From Diatrype stigma (taxonomy: Eukaryota; Ascomycota; Sordariomycetes; Xylariales; Diatrypaceae): a DNA stretch of 64,000 nt. Shown here piece by piece: positions 46,603 through 57,274 of the stretch (position 1 is its first letter; every line of letters starts with the position of its first letter). The translations under genes were made by a program, and so were the position numbers. The stretch lies in contig JAKJXP020000116.1 in the NCBI GenBank assembly GCA_022225965.2, positions 67,533 through 131,532 of the forward strand, read 5' to 3'. Below the pieces are notes generated by a model. The model was given only the letters and a program-made list of their open reading frames with translations, was not told the origin of the DNA and did not search any database.

Positions 46603-47663
46603 GGCCGAGGTTGTGTGTAGCCTGTCAAGTTGGTTCGATCTCGCTGCGCACGAAGCGTAACTATACGATAGTGGGGTTCTTTCAATCAGCGGTAAATGGG
46701 AGGGGAATTTGGGAAGATAGATTGTCTGAAAAGAGGTAGTAGTTGCTAGGTACTAGGCAAATGAAGTAGTAAACCGAGCTGAGTAAACAAGTTAAATTGT
46801 TGCCTGCTTCCTGCTTTGTCGTCCTTCGTAGTACTCGAAGAAGTGAGATGTCAGCTGACGTCACGCTGAGTATACAGAATAAGCGGAGGTGGGGATAAGG
46901 GGTATTCTGATTGAGATCAATATAGCTCAAATTAATTACCTAAAGTTCCTGGCCTTAGGAGCAGATGCCTATAGGTTGAATGGATATTTTTAAACTCGTA
47001 CCTTGCATACGAAATCCGCGTCCGATATTGCAGAAAAGTCTATCCTGTCAGATGTCGCAATGGGGCTTGTGCTGATTGTGCTGACGCTGGAAGTGTTGCT
47101 TTCCTAAAGGGGAAGGCTGCCTTTCTGTTAGTGGTCGCGATGCTTGCTCGCCCAGCAAAGATCAACAATGACCTTACGACAACTAGGAGCAGCCGGATTT
47201 CCCCTGATAATAATTCAATCCACTTCGAAAGAGGCACCATTCTAAAGAAGTTCTAGTCTAGATACCTTTAAATGTCTTGCAATGACTTTAATATCTGACC
47301 TAATATCTAGCCTGACCAAAAGGACGCTGCATTCCAGGTCCCCGCAACCCCAGACCATTACCTTTGACCACATAAGCTCGACAGCGGCGTAGATGTATCC
47401 CGTTACTTACCAGTGGCAGTTACCCATACGAGACATGAGAATGCCATCCTAATGGCAAGAAGAGGAAGGAGAACGACGGAAGACACGGGCATACGTGACG
47501 CTATTAATGGAAGTGCAATTAGATTGGTGAAACCAAGAGATTTCGATCACTTGAAGTGTATAAATAAAGGGGTGGAATGGCTTCCCTTGTGTATTGAATC
47601 GAGCTACATTTCACACACGCACTGTTCCCTTGCTCAAGTTCTTCTAATTATCCCACCGTAAAA
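46603..47663. other. Divergent intergenic region
   Basis: This 1.06 kb AT-rich spacer lies between the DUF3632 gene and the secreted RNase-fold gene. A clear TATA box for the latter lies at 47559. No other gene is supported. Confidence 0.6.
47559..47566 (+). promoter_or_regulatory. TATA box of the secreted RNase-fold gene
   Basis: TATAAATA lies 98 bp before the ATG at 47664, a spacing normal for strongly regulated fungal genes. Confidence 0.6.
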
Positions 47664-48215
47664 ATGGTCAATGCCGGCTACTTCCTCACAGTCTTTGCAG
47701 CGGCTGCTGCCGCCATGCCGGCTGTGACTCCCAACGAATCCTTCTCTGCACTGGAGGCTCGCGCTGGCCAGGTGAGTGTCGATACTATCCACCCTGCTCC
47801 CGACGAGCTCTGCTGATACATCACGCAACAAAAACAGGTATACACCTGCAGGGTGGGCGCGAACAACGACGGCGCGCTGCTGGGCGAGGTCTCGCAGGAC
47901 CGGGCGATCGGCTACCTCCGCGCGGCGGGGACCAAGACGGGCACCGCGAGCGGGTACCCCAAGAAGTTCGGCAACGCCGGCTCGGTGCTCAAGTTCGCGT
48001 CCGGGTGCACGTCCACCAACGTCTGGGAGCTGCCGGTCCTCGCCAACAACAAGCCCTTCGACATCAACAAGAAGATCAACAAGGGCAAGGCCCTCGCGAA
48101 CGACCCGGGCCCCATGCGCGTCTACTACACCGACAAGCTGAAGTTCTGCGGCATCGGCACCAAGTCCAACAAGGACAACTCGGGCAACCCCCACAACTGC
48201 GCCCTCAGGAGATAG
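47664..48215 (+). CDS. Small secreted RNase T1-fold protein lacking both catalytic histidines
   Basis: The exons are 47664-47771 and 47838-48215, giving 161 aa. The N-terminus is a signal peptide (about residues 1-20), followed by a short pro-region ending LEAR (residue 33), a Kex2-like site. The mature part of about 128 aa has four Cys (40, 93, 140, 157). Its order of motifs follows the RNase T1/ribotoxin fold: Tyr76 in GYPKKF, Glu100 in WELPVL, Arg130 in PGPMRVYY and a GIGTK strand. The positions that hold the two catalytic histidines in RNase T1 are Lys here (Lys78, Lys145), while Tyr, Glu and Arg are kept. The gene is probably a non-catalytic or altered secreted RNase-like protein, comparable in logic to RNase-like effectors of plant pathogens. 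The fold call rests on motif order and needs structural confirmation. Confidence 0.7.
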
Positions 48216-49177
48216 GTAGGGGGTGGGTCAGTCGTTGGATTGGTAAGGGGGTGTATTGGCTTTTTCAAGGTTGGGGGGTGGAAGGGACAGGCGTGATTTG
48301 GTTATATATATTTCTATATTACCTTTAGCGCATTATACTATGCTCATTGCGACAAGGTAGATGCTGAGTTGAAGTTCTGGGAAAATAGTGGGCAGTTCAG
48401 GAAGTCAAGATTACAAAAATGTTCATATTTCTCCTTAAGGATGCAGGCCTGAAAGCCAATTTTAGCTTCGAACGCGGCACTATTCATGCTACAACCTTCG
48501 GTATAGGAGTGCCTTGTCCACATATACCGTATAGGAAGGAATTATGTCACTTGAGGAAATTGTTGCTAAAGACTAGGTAGATGCCTCCTCTCGACTAGGT
48601 GCTATACCTGTAATCAAGGGGGGCTTCCCTACGGTGAGTCAACCGTGCCAAAAAGGGGCTAGCGATAGCGCAAATGCGTGTGACCATGCCAGCACACCTT
48701 TTAAATGTTGCTCAACACTTTTCCTAGAGAAACTTGGGTAGATGTCGCATATTACTGATGTTACCATTTTCGTGCCTGCGCTTTCCGATATATTGTTGCC
48801 TATTCTATTTAATTCTAGCCAAGACTTAGTATTATTGTATCTTGTCAACAGGCAAGCTATTAAGGCCAGCCATTGCAATCGCAATTTGCAGCAATTCAAC
48901 TTCACGGACCATACTCTTTTCAGGGGGAATCTGTATCAGCAAATGCCTATAAGAATTATGTAAGTTTTTTATTCGATCTTGATTTTTTATTGTTTCTATG
49001 TATCTAACAAACCCCCTTAATGTTTTTTTATTTCCCTCTTTTTCAAATTTTTTTACTTTGAAGTCATTTTCCTTTCTTGCTTTTGGAAGCTTTCAGGATG
49101 AAGAATGTAGACAAAATGGAAGACTATGTCTACGACGGTAACCACACTAGTCCCATCCCCACCAGCATCAGATTACC
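48216..49177. other. Intergenic, AT-rich
   Basis: A 962-bp AT-rich spacer with long T-rich runs near 49000-49070. No gene was recognised. Confidence 0.6.
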
Positions 49178-50887
49178 CTAGCTCTCAGAAAGGAGTCTTT
49201 GGTAGAGTCTCTCCAAGTCATACCTGAACTCTCTTGCCGTGGCATGGACTCCTGCCCTCGCGATCTTTCTGAAGTGTTGCACGTGAGTGCTGTGGAATAT
49301 ATCCTGCAGATGCCGAGCAGTCTCAGGGGGGCCCCGGAGAAAATCTCGCCTGCTCAATCCCGCTTCCTTGGCACATTCATCGATTAACCCTTTCAGTTCG
49401 ATCCAGCAACACCTCGGCATCTTACCTCGCGGAACACCTTCATGCGAGTGTTCCATCCCCACATCCTGATGCGGTGCTGCGGGCGGCTGGGCTGGGATCG
49501 GCTGGGCTGGGATCGGCTGGGCTGGGGTCGACTGGACTGGGATCGGCTGGGCTGTTCTCGCCTGGGTTGCTGTCGGCCGGGATGCGGTCGGCTGGACCGC
49601 GTTTGGCTGTGCCGAGAACTCTTGGTGATGCGGTGCCGCGGCCGATTGTGCCGGGGGCTGTGGGACACCGTGGTAGGCCGCGAGATCCATACCAGAATAC
49701 ACTTCTGGCATGCTGGCGACTGGTGACTGCGATGGCGTATGCATCGACTGGCCATAATATGATGGCATTGTCTGGGGTGAAGACATGGTCTGGGGTGGCA
49801 GCATGCTCTGGGATAGAGGCACATTTCGAGGTGAAGGTGTGTTTTTATGTGAAGGCATGCTTTGAGGTGAAGATATGTCGAAGGATGTATGCCATGGGGG
49901 CAAATCCATGATTTGATATGGAAACATGCTAAAGAGATCATGGCTAGGGGATGAAGCCATGCTTGCAAATGGATACATGCTGGAGAGTCCGTGGTTAAGG
50001 TGTGAGTTTATGCTTTGAGATGGAGACATGTTGGAGAGTCCATGATTAGGGTGTGAATTCATGCTTTGAGATGGAAACATGCTGGAGAGTTCATGATTAG
50101 GGTGTGAATTCATGCTTTGAGATGGAAACATGCTGGAGAGTTCATGATTAGGGTGTGAATTCATGCTTTGAGATGGAAACATGCTGGAGAGTCCATGGTT
50201 AGGGTGTAAGCCCGTGCTTTGAGATGGAGACATGCTGGAAAGTCCATGGTTAGGGTGTAAGTCCATGCTTTGAGATGGAGACATGCTGGAAAGTCCATGA
50301 TTAGGGTGTGAGTTCATGCTTTGAGATGGAGACATGCTGAAGGTTCCATGGCTAGGGGTAAGAGACATTGGCTGCCCATTATCTTGTAGCACTCCCTGAG
50401 AAGGATGATTAAGATGTATATAGTCGTCATTCATCGTAAACTCGCCCCCGTTCGGTGACCAAGAGCCAGGTTGAGGGGCAGGTTGGCTCGGGCCGTTGAG
50501 GGGGGCACCGTCAAAGAAAGTATCTGTATTCATCGTATCAGGACGCGCACAAAAATAATCTATTTCGACCGCAGTGTGATAATCAGATGGAAGATTCAGT
50601 GTGGAGTTTGCCGCGAGAGGTGCTGCCGCGGGAGGAGATGGTGGCATGGTATTCCAAGGTGCAGGCCTAAAAGGCCAGTTTATAAAGACCTGAGGCGGTG
50701 TACGCCCGCTTAGCCATGGACCACTCAAGAGGTGTGCGCTTAAAATTAACATGGAGGTTTGAATTGCTTGCTTCATTTCAAGACTAAGTTCAGGGGTGGG
50801 CTGTGGTGATGATAAGGGTTGTTTACGTCTTGAGACAGACAGACCTGACTGCGTGTGCCCATCGCCAGGGCCGTTGGGGGTGTCCAT
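49178..50887 (-). CDS. Pro/Gln/Ser/Met-rich protein with 17-residue tandem repeats and a conserved-looking C-terminus
   Basis: A single exon of 569 aa if started at the ATG at 50887 (ACGATGG); an in-frame ATG at 51049 would add 54 non-conserved residues. The product is not recognised. The middle (49883-50341) holds about nine copies of a 17-residue unit of the type SSM-S/F-PSQSMNSHPNHGL. Next is a region of short Met/Ser/Pro repeats and then PIPAQ-type repeats. The last 80 residues (from PRCCWIELKGLI) are different: charged, helical, with RKIARAGVHATAREFRYDLERLYQRLL, and look like a folded domain. Composition suggests a disordered, possibly transcription-related scaffold, but this is inference only. 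Confidence 0.65.
   Translation of the reverse strand: MDTPNGPGDGHTQSGLSVSRRKQPLSSPQPTPELSLEMKQAIQTSMLILSAHLLSGPWLSGRTPPQVFINWPFRPAPWNTMPPSPPAAAPLAANSTLNLPSDYHTAVEIDYFCARPDTMNTDTFFDGAPLNGPSQPAPQPGSWSPNGGEFTMNDDYIHLNHPSQGVLQDNGQPMSLTPSHGTFSMSPSQSMNSHPNHGLSSMSPSQSMDLHPNHGLSSMSPSQSTGLHPNHGLSSMFPSQSMNSHPNHELSSMFPSQSMNSHPNHELSSMFPSQSMNSHPNHGLSNMSPSQSINSHLNHGLSSMYPFASMASSPSHDLFSMFPYQIMDLPPWHTSFDISSPQSMPSHKNTPSPRNVPLSQSMLPPQTMSSPQTMPSYYGQSMHTPSQSPVASMPEVYSGMDLAAYHGVPQPPAQSAAAPHHQEFSAQPNAVQPTASRPTATQARTAQPIPVQSTPAQPIPAQPIPAQPPAAPHQDVGMEHSHEGVPRGKMPRCCWIELKGLIDECAKEAGLSRRDFLRGPPETARHLQDIFHSTHVQHFRKIARAGVHATAREFRYDLERLYQRLLSES
49883..50341. repeat. 51-bp coding tandem repeat, about 9 copies
   Basis: Seven well-kept and two degenerate copies of a 51-bp unit encode the 17-residue repeats of the minus-strand gene. 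Adjacent units near 50060-50180 are almost identical, which implies recent expansion or homogenisation. Confidence 0.9.
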
Positions 50888-53396
50888 CGTGCATGCGTGT
50901 CTGTGCGTGAATGTTAGTATTGTCTGGTAAGACGAGAAGGGAGAAGACTGTCTATAAAAAGAAGCTCGGATGGCTATATACTTTGAACGGAGAAACAATA
51001 ACGAGGCAAAGCGAAGTTTTGACTTCCGTCCGCGTGTTACAGCTATCAATACCTAAGCTCAACTATCTGGCTTAGCTTGGGGATAGAAACTTGAGCTTGC
51101 TTACCCTGTGGTCATTCGATACTCTCTATTTTTCTAGCGCATAGTTATAAGCACAGCTATTGTGCTCTCGGTATAAATGCTTTCACTTGACTTATGGGGA
51201 TGCTTGGCTCGGTTCCGAGGTTGATATACTGTTAGGATGTTGTTAAGTGCTCTGTTTGTACGAACAAGTGGTCGCGAGGTTAAATTTGTTTTGCATGACT
51301 TGTGACATCGAATCCAAACTAGTTTGTGCGTTTAATCTTCTTTCAGCCAGGACTGACTTTGACCTAGAAGATACACGATGTTATGCTGAGGTCTCTGAAG
51401 ATTTACAGCAAAATAAGGGTGTTACGAGACTATCTGTGTATATTTTGGTAGAGAAAGAGTTTCATAGAAAACTGCTAGTATCGTCGTTGGCTAGTAAACA
51501 GTCATTTAAAACTCATAGGACGTCATAATACAGAATGACATTGAAAATAAAACATTCATCATCGTCATTATCTGTTCATTGCGTCTTACTTAAGAAGGAC
51601 CTATGCTAAATACATGGTTACCAACTGTGCCTACCTTCCCGTGATGCTCTGAGATACATGCTGCATTGACTAGCTCGTATCACCTTTACCAATGATAGCA
51701 ATTATTTTCCTAGGATGAATATAGGAGTCGTTAACACATCGTAAGGTGTTGAGATTGTTTTGGTAGACGAGGAAATCATAATCATATCGCTCTCACGAGA
51801 TAAAAGGGCAATGGCCCAGTATGAATATTGAAGATAAGCTTGGTAGAGTACTAAAGTTCACAATAAAGTGGCAAAACGATAACTCAGACATGTAAGTGAC
51901 TCCAATTAGGTAAGCAAGCCGCCAATAAAAGCCGGCTAATGTTTTAAACTTGATATAGGCTTCGGTTTCAGTTTCGCGGCTTGTCTCCAACATCCCTTAA
52001 GCCCCGAACTCTGCCTGCATATACACCATACGTATAGGTACTTACCTATGCATGTGCAGCGTGCAGCTTTTATCTGACGCCCCAAAATTCGGTAGGCTAC
52101 GTCATCAAGTCAGCAAGGCTCTGCTGTTCACCCATGAGGCAAGTACATCCGCTATCTTACTCCGGGTGGTCTCTCAAGTCATAGTCATGCTTCAATGTCG
52201 ACAGCGTAGTCACTGTTGAGGCTGCACTTTAATCGCAGCGGAAAGCTTCCTGCGATGCGAGTACGATGTAGTCTGGCAGTGTGGAGAGTATAGCTAAAGT
52301 AGGATGGATCATAGCTTTACGAAGTGGAGTGTGTACTATGAAAGTGTGAGTGCATGAATGGATCAGATAAGCACCCAGGATAATCACCCAATCCTGCCCG
52401 CACTATACGATAGAAACGAGGGGTCTAGAAAGGGCCTATTTCCCACTTAGACCAAGGCTTGACTACATACATAGTAAGTAGGTCTTCACAGCCTGCAGCC
52501 TGCAGCCTGCAGGGATATCTGAGAGCCTTGCTTATTTCTTACTTGTTAGTTTAGTCGTGCTAGTTAAACCGATGTTCGTATTGGAGGGGCACAGGGGGCT
52601 GCGGCGAAGGGAACGTGGCCCTGAGCATGGAGGGGTCAAGTACTTAGTTGAGGGTTGCATGCATCGTGGCCGTGGCCGCGGCCCCTCTTTAGCACTCTGC
52701 CCCTCGGGCTTGATTCGTCGCCTGTCGTCCGTTTCACTCGCGACTTGGCCCATATGCCCACGCGCTGTTCAGAGAATGCTTTAGGTATGCAGCGCAGCGT
52801 TGCAATTGTTGGCCCTTCGATCGCATTTTTAGAACATTTCGACACAGATAACTTCAGGGCGTGCCATTGCATATGATGCAGTGCACCCGTAAGCGTAGCA
52901 GTGTAGTCAGCTACTGGCCAGCCTTGAGTATCTTAGGCATCTTAGGCATCTTAGGTATCTTAGGTATGTAATATGCAGCGAATATCGCCAAGCTATTGGA
53001 TAGCCCTGATAGCACGACTTGCAGACTGCAGAATCCAGACGCATGTCAGCCAGCATCCCTGTTCCGATATCCGAAAGAGCGGTGGGAATCCGGTTTTATA
53101 CATAGTACCTGATGTGTCGAAGGGCATAATGGGAATCCGAATGATGCATCCCACCAGCAAGCTCCCAATGGACGTCATCGTCGTATCTTATCTGCGGGTA
53201 GATATATACCTATATATATGCATCAGCTGTTGCGCACATGTTCGACTGGTAGCGGGCACTATACCTGATACCAAGTTTCCTATATAATTCATAATTCACA
53301 TCTACTTCGACTGTGTCTCTTTGTAATCTAATCAATATAATTCATAATATTTTCATACGACTTATATTCTCGAACCACACTAGTGAACGACTCGTC
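50888..53396. other. Intergenic, 2.5 kb, no supported gene
   Basis: Frames are short and unrelated. A GC-rich island lies at 52560-52760. There are three copies of cagcctgc (52488-52513) and a 10-bp (atcttaggc-like) tandem repeat at 52928-52968. Confidence 0.55.
52928..52968. repeat. 10-bp tandem repeat (tatcttaggc-like)
   Basis: Four to five imperfect copies of the unit occur in a row, in noncoding sequence. Confidence 0.85.
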
Positions 53397-54524
53397 ATGA
53401 TCTCAAGTATAGTGGACGCTGCAAGGATGAGACCGGAGCGTAGAAGGCTGCGGAGGAAACCCCAGAAGCTCGATGGCCGGCCGGTCAGCTGTCAGATAAG
53501 CTGTGCCGACACCGAACACGAGTCTTTCGACATGAAGAGCCTATTGTTCAGATGGAAGAAAGCGAAACACGGTACTGCGATCATCCAGGAAAAGCCATGC
53601 CGAACATCACTTGATATCCTTGACGACAGGAACTGGGCAGAGCAGCCCGTGAAGAGCCAACCTTTGCATCATGACAATACACCAACTACTCGTCCTACTT
53701 ACCCATCCATGACCAACAGCGAGCCGGTCCCTGAGTTCGCCCACCTTAGACTTAGCAATCGGACGCTAGACAGGTCGACCCGGGAACACACGGAGTCCAT
53801 CCGTCCAATGTCGTTTCCTTCGGCGCCTACGTATCGGCCAAGGCGATATGCGAAAACACCTGTTTCCCGGATCGGGCAACTGGAGGGTACCGCTCTCCGG
53901 CGCTCTGCTACGACGACGGCGCGAAAGGTCCCAAGCGTCGAGCTCTTGGCAGAATCCTACCGAGCCTTGTTGGAGCCATGCTATGATTCGGTCTACAGAG
54001 ACACACATAGCGAACTTCCTCGAATGGAAGAGCAGTCCGAGAAGTCCAACTCGCTTCATAGTTTTGACAGGTTCCCAGTCACACCGTCCAAGGCACGTGC
54101 CGGGAGCATCGAAAGTACGGGAATTAGGGGATCCCCCGGATCAGACGATGGGACCCTAGTGGGATTTGAGGAGGATGCTTTCTACCCCAGATGCATGCCG
54201 CACACCTCAGAGCTTCCTACGGCGATTAGGAAACATGAACAAAGCGCACCAAGGACGGCAACGCCGGCAACCCCAGCTCTTGGGAACCCCAGGTTGGAAA
54301 TAAGCTTGGATCTCTTGACGCAAGAGTTGTCCTCTGCCATGCTCAGCACCCATCTGCAGCCCAACACGGGCAGGTCAGCCTTGCAGATATGGGTGATGAT
54401 AGAAGCCTACGAGAAGCTACGCGACCAGCTGCTTGATATGCGGGCGGATACAGACCAGACGATTCTAGCTATGTTTGATACGTGGCTCGGCGCATTGCAT
54501 AGGATCCATGATCAGATCAGATGA
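53397..54524 (+). CDS. Unassigned protein, disordered with helical C-terminus
   Basis: A single exon of 375 aa if the ATG at 53397 is used; an upstream in-frame ATG at 53313 would add a hydrophobic, AT-rich leader that looks untranslated. The N-terminus is very basic (MRPERRRLRRKPQKL). The middle is Ser/Pro/Thr-rich with many RxxS-type sites, for example around RRYAKTPVSRIG. The last 80 residues from RLEISLDLLTQELSSAM look helical and ordered, ending in YEKLRDQLLDMRADTDQTILAMFDTWLGALHRIHDQ. Codon use is like the neighbouring real genes, with balanced G/C at third positions. I do not recognise the family and assign no function. Confidence 0.7.
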   Translation: MISSIVDAARMRPERRRLRRKPQKLDGRPVSCQISCADTEHESFDMKSLLFRWKKAKHGTAIIQEKPCRTSLDILDDRNWAEQPVKSQPLHHDNTPTTRPTYPSMTNSEPVPEFAHLRLSNRTLDRSTREHTESIRPMSFPSAPTYRPRRYAKTPVSRIGQLEGTALRRSATTTARKVPSVELLAESYRALLEPCYDSVYRDTHSELPRMEEQSEKSNSLHSFDRFPVTPSKARAGSIESTGIRGSPGSDDGTLVGFEEDAFYPRCMPHTSELPTAIRKHEQSAPRTATPATPALGNPRLEISLDLLTQELSSAMLSTHLQPNTGRSALQIWVMIEAYEKLRDQLLDMRADTDQTILAMFDTWLGALHRIHDQIR

Positions 54525-55243
54525 TGGAAAGCAACGGGCGGGAGTCGGAAGTCGGGGTATGGTAGCTAAAGGCTAAGGCGTTGAGGCATCGTGGTGTAAT
54601 TCTGAAGCCTAAAGTTCTTTGACATGCTGATCGAATGGTCTTTCGCAAAATTTCAGGCGTTGATGAGGCTAGTAAGGCTTAGGTAAGGTGTATAGAATCT
54701 TCCGTGTCGGAGTATTATCAAGGCATGAATCCTATTCAGGGGTAATATAATGGTCATGAATACTAGGGGCTGTAAGGGGTAGGCAAAATCGGATAACATT
54801 TCCAAAAATAAAGAATATACACCTTATATTACCCAAGAAGAAATAAAAGAACGACCATTGATAGTTGCATTTGTAAGCCTTAACACGTAAAGATAAAACA
54901 GAAGGAAATCGCAAAGTTAGTTCAAGTGGGAAGTGGGCGGCAGCTCAAGATGACCGATGACGCCTAAACACTCAGACACTCTGCCTGGGCAAATACTACA
55001 GGCACAGTACGTAACTAGTATTGTGCAGGGCGTTAAATACAGTATGCACTATCTCTTCATACAGTACATCTAGGTAGCCAATCTGCACCTGCACGATTTG
55101 CATGCACAAGACCGCCCCACCACTCAACGCGCTCGACGCGTCCCAATTTCTCCAACTTCTCCAACCTCAACCCAATCGCAACTTCAACTACAGTTGGGGA
55201 CTGCCTTCCTGCGAGCTCAATCAATCCGCCAATCCAGCTCACC
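54525..55243. other. Intergenic, probable terminator and promoter sequence
   Basis: A 719-bp AT-rich spacer. No gene was recognised. Confidence 0.6.
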
Positions 55244-56493
55244 ATGTCCAGCCGGCGCCTGCTTTCCGGTGCAGACCGCCAACGTGGACGCCAGGGCACA
55301 ACATCGTCCTCGCGTCCCCAACACGCGCAGTCTTCCAAGTTACCAGAGTATGAGCCGCCTTCCTTCCCTTTGGATAACAACGCCCGTAAAGCCCTCGCCG
55401 ACCTGTCGACCAACCGAGACACGCAGAAATACGCCGAGCATATCCAGAAGTCCCTGAAACTGCTAAGCGACAGCGTGCGCGATATCAACGACAAGTATAC
55501 CGCAAGGAAGGAATATATCAAGGAGCGCCAAGAGAAGCGCGGGGAGGGTGCGCCGAAGACCGATCGTGACAGAGCTGAGGAGAAAGCGGCATTGGCACTT
55601 AAGGAGGAGGTGCCGCAACTGACAGACGAGTGCGAATCCACCGTGCGAAGCGTCATCGATCTGAAGATTGAGCTTGAAGATAGCAAGAGCGCGTGGCAAG
55701 AGACGCTTCGCAAAGTCGAGGCGGAAAGCACCAACGCTCCGGCACGGAGGTCGCAGAATGATGATAGCAATGAAGATGACGAAGAAGCAGAAGCCCCTCT
55801 CCCTCCGGTTACCGGGTCGTTGAAGCTGCTACAAGAAGCGAAGAAGAAACTCGCCAATGATTACGCCACCAAGACCATGTACGAACGGTATGCCCTTGAC
55901 AACGATTACATCGGCTTCAAGAGGATAGCACACGATGCCATTTACAGTACAGAGGGCAAACCATTGCCAGATCCTTCACGTTGGTTCACCCAAAATGGCA
56001 GCCGGGTAGAGGAAGAGGAGGACGAAGATCTTGTCATATCTGAAGTGAACATCAACATTCATTGCCCCATATCAATGGCGGTCATGGAAGACCCATATAC
56101 CAGCAGGAAGTGCAAGCATACCTTTGACAAATCATCAATAATGCAACTCTTCGGACGGGGAGCGAAGAAGCCTTGTCCACAGACTGGCTGTAGAGAGCAG
56201 GTTCGTGTTTCATTTCATGCCTGGTCTTGACCTCTCACACAAAGCTAATGAGAATTTTCTGCTAGGAACTGACAGTAAATGATTTCGACCCTGACCCGGT
56301 CATGCTCCGCAAAATCAAACGCATCCAGGCCCGACAAGCCCAGTCGGACGTGGATGACGATGAAGATGAGGATGACGCTGATGTTGATGAGGATGGCGAC
56401 GCTAGTATGCGTGTCACTGAACAGAGAAGTGTCAAGTCAGAAAGGGGCAGAGCTAGAGGTCGCGAACTTCTAGAGGCCATCGAGGATAACTAA
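55244..56493 (+). CDS. Nse2/Mms21-type SP-RING SUMO E3 ligase of the Smc5/6 complex
   Basis: The exons are 55244-56200 and 56266-56493, giving 394 aa. The intron is bounded by GTTCGT and CTAG with a CTAAT branch and joins in phase 0. Residues about 45-240 are helical and charged, as expected for the part that binds the Smc5 arm. The SP-RING lies at residues 274-319: Cys274 (CPISMAVMEDPY), Cys290 and His292 (KCKHTFD), Cys311 and Cys316 (CPQTGC). It is followed by VNDFDPDPVMLRKIKR. The C-terminal tail is acidic, with a DDDEDEDDADVDEDGD run, which may be a SUMO-binding region. Nse2 SUMOylates Smc5/6 and repair partners during DNA replication and repair. The acidic tail is longer than in yeast. 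Confidence 0.88.
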
Positions 56494-57274
56494 GGTCAAA
56501 AGGTGGGCCTATCTAAGAGTATACTGTTGGCTGCCGACCAAATTGATCGCGGCATATCTCTTCCGCCAATGCCTCCTAGTGTTCTATAGCATTGGCATAT
56601 GACGAGGCGATGAAGCTTTCATGGTGGCTTACAATTCATGCATACAGCTGAATCCTGCTTGTTTAGCCTCCCTGTGTATCTATGCGACACTGCTTTGCTC
56701 ATTCCCGGATAGACGAAGCCTTGAGCCAAAGGAGTCCAACCTCACGATGTAGCGGCGTACGTAGTAAACATTACCCCGGAGTGGATCGGCTCAATAAGCC
56801 ATCATCCGGGCCATGCTAAATTAGACCGGGTCCGACCCCCATACACGAAAAATGGATTACGAAGTTCTCCGGGTAGCGATCCACTTCCCCCTATCTATTC
56901 AACGCTGCTAACGCTATCTAAGCCGAAAATACCCAAGCACAGAGGCGAGACATGTGGGAATGGCTAACTAAGATATGCCGAGGTAGTTTAACAACACAAT
57001 GTCTCAGGTGTTCGGATATCGTCATATGAACTTTATCTTACCCGCTACCGATATATTATTCATCTTTGTCCTCTTTTCCCTCTTTACCAGCCAGCCAGCC
57101 GCATCTTCGTGATTGATTCTTTTACTTTCTTATACCAAACTACTTCCCACTACCGGATATTAGCCATAGTACATAGTAAACTTAATCGACGGTGGGGATA
57201 TCCACCAATAAATAAACACCCATACACCCGATAACGACAACAAACAAACAAACAAACGAAAACACGCGGCCAAG
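56494..57274. other. Intergenic, probable peroxidase promoter
   Basis: A 781-bp spacer. The last 60 bp are an A/C-rich leader with a repeated acaaacaaac motif directly upstream of the peroxidase ATG. Confidence 0.6.

Noticed and set aside
41900..48215. Secondary-metabolite cluster around the epoxide hydrolase
   Set aside because: No polyketide synthase, peptide synthetase, terpene cyclase or P450 was seen; neighbours are a Clr5 protein and a DUF3632 protein.
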